Assembly: GCA_016870855.1 (NCBI GenBank)
Contig: VGAF01000050.1
Span: 1-7,893 of the forward strand
Source of the DNA: Actinomycetota bacterium
GTDB taxonomy: Bacteria; Actinomycetota; Actinomycetes; Nanopelagicales; Nanopelagicaceae
Length of the DNA: 7,893 nucleotides
Direction: 5' to 3'
Part shown: positions 6,442 to 7,893 of the stretch, piece by piece
How the letters are laid out: every line of letters begins with the position of its first letter
How positions within the stretch are numbered: position 1 is the first letter of the stretch
Translations under genes and position numbers: made by a program
Notes under the pieces: generated by a model
What the model was told of the DNA's origin: nothing
What the model saw: the letters and a program-made list of their open reading frames with translations, nothing else
The model's database searches: none

Positions 6442-6615
6442 TTTTGCTGGGCGGCCCCATTCTCCAGAACCGTAGTTAGTAGCCCAGATAACTCCCAGCC
6501 CGTACCTTTTCGATTTCTCACACCCAGCGACTAACCAATAGGGTTGCGCCGACTTCCCCGCATAAAACGCTTTACCCCGTAGTGAACTCAAGACCGATTT
6601 ACCCACTAAGGAGTC
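6442..6615 (+). other. C-rich 174-nt gap between atpZ and atpB, probable untranslated leader of the F0F1 genes
   Basis: This is the longest non-coding gap in the window and I find no gene, intrinsic terminator or convincing promoter on the + strand. It is rich in C and poor in G: in 6483-6540 I count 23 C and 6 G in 58 nt, with CCCAG occurring at 6483-6487, 6494-6498 and 6522-6526. CTGGGC (6447-6452) can pair with GCCCAG (6482-6487), in competition with AGTTA (6474-6478) and TAACT (6489-6493). AACC (6533-6536) and GGTT (6542-6545) may form a small hairpin. It ends in the atpB Shine-Dalgarno AAGGAG (6608-6613). Rho-dependent attenuation or an atp promoter are possibilities, not demonstrated. 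Confidence 0.5.
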
Positions 6616-7410
6616 ATGTTGCGCGTCTACGCAGCTACTGAAGGCGTCAAGGATGAGGGTTTCAATCCTCCCGACGCTGGTGACTTCAACCTCCCTCCGT
6701 TTATCGATGGAAATTCATTTGCTACTAAACCGATCCTCTTGGCTTTCTTCTCGGTTCTTATCATCTCGGTCTTCTTTATCCTCGCGGCTCGTAAGTCCGC
6801 GGTCGTTCCATCAAAGCTCCAATTCGCTGGGGAGAGCATCTACGGCTTTGTGAGAAATGATCTGGGTCGCGATGTCATCGGACATGAGTTCATGCGATTT
6901 GCTCCTTATCTATTCACGCTCTTTACCTTCATCCTCGTCAACAACGTCTTTGGAATTGTTCCGTTTATCCAATTCCCAACGATGTCACGAGTCTCTTTCC
7001 CTTATGTACTTGCTGCGATCACATTCTTTGTGTTCCATTACATCGGCGTGCGGCGCCATGGACTCATTGCGTATTTAAAGGGAATCATGTTCATCCCAGG
7101 CGTTCCTAAGCCTGCTTACATTTTGATCACACCACTTGAGTTGGCAACATATTTCATCGTTCGACCAATGACCTTGAGCTTGCGTCTCTTTGCAAATATG
7201 TTCGCTGGACACTTGCTCTTGCTCGTGTTCATTCTTGGTGGCGAGCACCTATTACAAGGCGTGATTGGACTTAAGTTAGTTAGCCCCTTCTCATTCGTGG
7301 TCGCGATCGCGCTGACCTTCTTCGAATTTATGGTCCAATGCCTACAGGCTTACATTTTCACCCTCCTTACAGCTCTCTACATAACCGGGGCGTTGGCGGA
7401 CGAGCACTAG
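6616..7410 (+). CDS. atpB: F0F1 ATP synthase subunit a
   Basis: A 264-residue integral membrane subunit that forms the two proton half-channels against the c-ring. The essential arginine is R190 in LSLRLFANMFAGH, equivalent to E. coli aArg210, and Q244 in the last helix (LQAYIFTLLTALYI) matches E. coli Gln252. His at residue 199, where E. coli has Glu219, is the form I recall in Streptomyces and Mycobacterium. Hydrophobic segments lie at about 38-58, 97-118, 129-146, 168-183, 196-215 and 224-258. The N-terminus (DAGDFNLPPF) resembles the actinobacterial type. The start is not settled: the only Shine-Dalgarno, AAGGAG 6608-6613, is just 2 nt from ATG 6616 but 5 nt from the in-frame TTG 6619, which would shorten the protein by one residue. 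Confidence 0.96.
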   Translation: MLRVYAATEGVKDEGFNPPDAGDFNLPPFIDGNSFATKPILLAFFSVLIISVFFILAARKSAVVPSKLQFAGESIYGFVRNDLGRDVIGHEFMRFAPYLFTLFTFILVNNVFGIVPFIQFPTMSRVSFPYVLAAITFFVFHYIGVRRHGLIAYLKGIMFIPGVPKPAYILITPLELATYFIVRPMTLSLRLFANMFAGHLLLLVFILGGEHLLQGVIGLKLVSPFSFVVAIALTFFEFMVQCLQAYIFTLLTALYITGALADEH

Positions 7411-7422
7411 AAGTAAAAAGGT

Positions 7423-7447
7423 TTCCCATTCCAAAAGGGATGCGGGA
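7423..7447 (+). promoter_or_regulatory. Hairpin in the atpB-atpE spacer
   Basis: CATTCC (7427-7432) pairs with GGGATG (7437-7442) around an AAAA tetraloop, with one G-U pair. Past a bulged C7443 the stem continues with TTCC (7423-7426) against GGGA (7444-7447), for 10 bp in all. No T-run follows, so it is not an intrinsic terminator. It lies 15 nt before the atpE Shine-Dalgarno and may influence processing, stability or translation of the c-subunit message. Confidence 0.5.
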
Positions 7448-7477
7448 TAAGAAAAGACGGAAAGAAAGGTAAGAAAC

Positions 7478-7681
7478 ATGGAAGGCACACTCAACCTGGT
7501 CGGTTTTGGCCTCGCAGCGATTGGACCGGGTATTGCAACCGGATTGATCTTCGCCGCTTATATCAACGGCGTAGCTCGTCAACCAGAAGCTCGCAACGTC
7601 TTACAGCCGATTGCATTCCTTGGCTTCGCTCTAGCTGAAGCTTTGGCGCTCTTCGGACTTGTTCTCGCGTTCGTTCTCTAA
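7478..7681 (+). CDS. atpE: F0F1 ATP synthase subunit c
   Basis: A 67-residue proteolipid forming the rotating c-ring. Helix 1 (about 5-30) carries the glycine motif as G16-P-G18-I-A20-T-G22; the polar loop is A33-R34-Q35-P36; helix 2 (about 44-66) carries the ion-binding carboxylate E54 in ALAEALALFG. The residues after the Glu lack the E-S/T pattern and nearby Tyr of Na+-binding c subunits, so proton coupling is expected. It is on the short side for the family, mainly at the N-terminus. The start ATG is supported by AGAAAGGT at 7463-7470 with 7-nt spacing. It follows atpB by 67 nt including a hairpin, a place where bacteria often boost c synthesis because the ring needs many copies. The Ala at position 20 is discussed as a finding. 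Confidence 0.96.
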   Translation: MEGTLNLVGFGLAAIGPGIATGLIFAAYINGVARQPEARNVLQPIAFLGFALAEALALFGLVLAFVL

Positions 7682-7687
7682 TCCAAG

Positions 7688-7893
7688 ATGCGCACTATTC
7701 AATTCGCAGCTGATCAATTAGCTGCACTTGAGTTAGCTGCTGGAGAAGAGCTAAACCCTCTAATCCCGCACACTTCTGAGATCATCGTTGGTTTTGTCGC
7801 GTTCTCACTTCTTTACATAGTGCTCCGTAGAGCAGTTGTTCCGAAGTTTGAAAAAGCGTTCGCAGATCGCACTGATGCAATTCAGGGCGGCAT
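7688..7893 (+). CDS. atpF: F0F1 ATP synthase subunit b, N-terminal part (3' end outside window)
   Basis: The frame is open from ATG 7688 to the window end, giving 68 complete codons that are too near the edge to show as a closed gene. Subunit b is the peripheral stalk: one N-terminal membrane helix and a long cytoplasmic coiled helix that holds F1 against subunit a. The visible part has a short outside segment with GEELNPLIPHTSEIIVG, a hydrophobic helix (about 31-48, VGFVAFSLLYIVLRRAVV), and the start of the charged stalk with PKFEKAFADRTDAIQGG. This is the pattern I recall for actinobacterial AtpF (NPLIP before the helix, R-x-x-A-I-x-GG after it). It begins 6 nt after the atpE stop without a clear Shine-Dalgarno, so translation is probably coupled to atpE. 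Confidence 0.93.
   Translation, partial: MRTIQFAADQLAALELAAGEELNPLIPHTSEIIVGFVAFSLLYIVLRRAVVPKFEKAFADRTDAIQGG

Noticed and set aside
6055..6606. 183-codon minus-strand reading frame as an annotated gene
   Set aside because: Most of it is antisense to the convincing atpI and atpZ genes and gives no recognisable domain or ribosome-binding site. Only the part in the non-coding gap is kept, as a low-interest finding.
7677..7687. TCTAAT before atpF as a -10 element for a leaderless atpF
   Set aside because: It lacks the conserved A at the second position, the spacing to ATG is only 5 nt, and coupling to atpE across a 6-nt gap explains the missing Shine-Dalgarno.

Overview
This window is a stretch of bacterial chromosome, most likely from an actinobacterium. 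The gene order is the classical actinobacterial one that links rho to the F-type ATP synthase operon: rho, rpmE, prfA, prmC, a Sua5-family gene, glyA, wecA/rfe, atpI-like, atpZ-like, atpB, atpE, atpF. From memory, Streptomyces has the same order including glyA, and Mycobacterium has it without glyA. By eye the base composition is near balanced rather than GC-rich, gaps between genes are mostly short, and adjacent genes overlap by 1 to 4 bases. This suggests a streamlined, lower-GC lineage such as the freshwater Nanopelagicales (acI) or a small planktonic Microbacteriales. That placement is an inference; no 16S or other marker is present.

Layout, all on the + strand. (1) 1-391 is the C-terminal end of transcription terminator Rho. 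(2) 392-487 is a leader able to form several competing RNA helices in front of rpmE (ribosomal protein bL31), which ends in a clear intrinsic terminator (721-760). (3) prfA (release factor RF1) and prmC (the methyltransferase for the RF1 GGQ glutamine) form a functional pair. (4) A full-length Sua5/TsaC/YwlC homologue sits in the syntenic position, but its PTDTVYG and KxR substrate-binding motifs have been replaced. (5) glyA (serine hydroxymethyltransferase) has no Shine-Dalgarno but a -10-like TAAGAT 7 nt before its ATG, which fits a leaderless mRNA. (6) wecA (polyprenyl-phosphate GlcNAc-1-phosphate transferase) overlaps the glyA stop. (7) Two small membrane proteins (AtpI-like, AtpZ-like) precede the F0 genes atpB (a), atpE (c) and atpF (b, cut by the window end). 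A 174-nt C-rich gap lies between atpZ and atpB, and a hairpin lies between atpB and atpE.

The genes cover transcription termination, translation (L31, RF1, PrmC, possibly tRNA modification), one-carbon metabolism, envelope glycopolymer initiation and energy conversion. I see no mobile element, CRISPR, tRNA or rRNA. The most unusual points are the motif-stripped Sua5 homologue, the multi-helix rpmE leader with possible Shine-Dalgarno sequestration, the possibly leaderless glyA, the unexplained C-rich gap before atpB, and an Ala substitution in the glycine motif of the c subunit.
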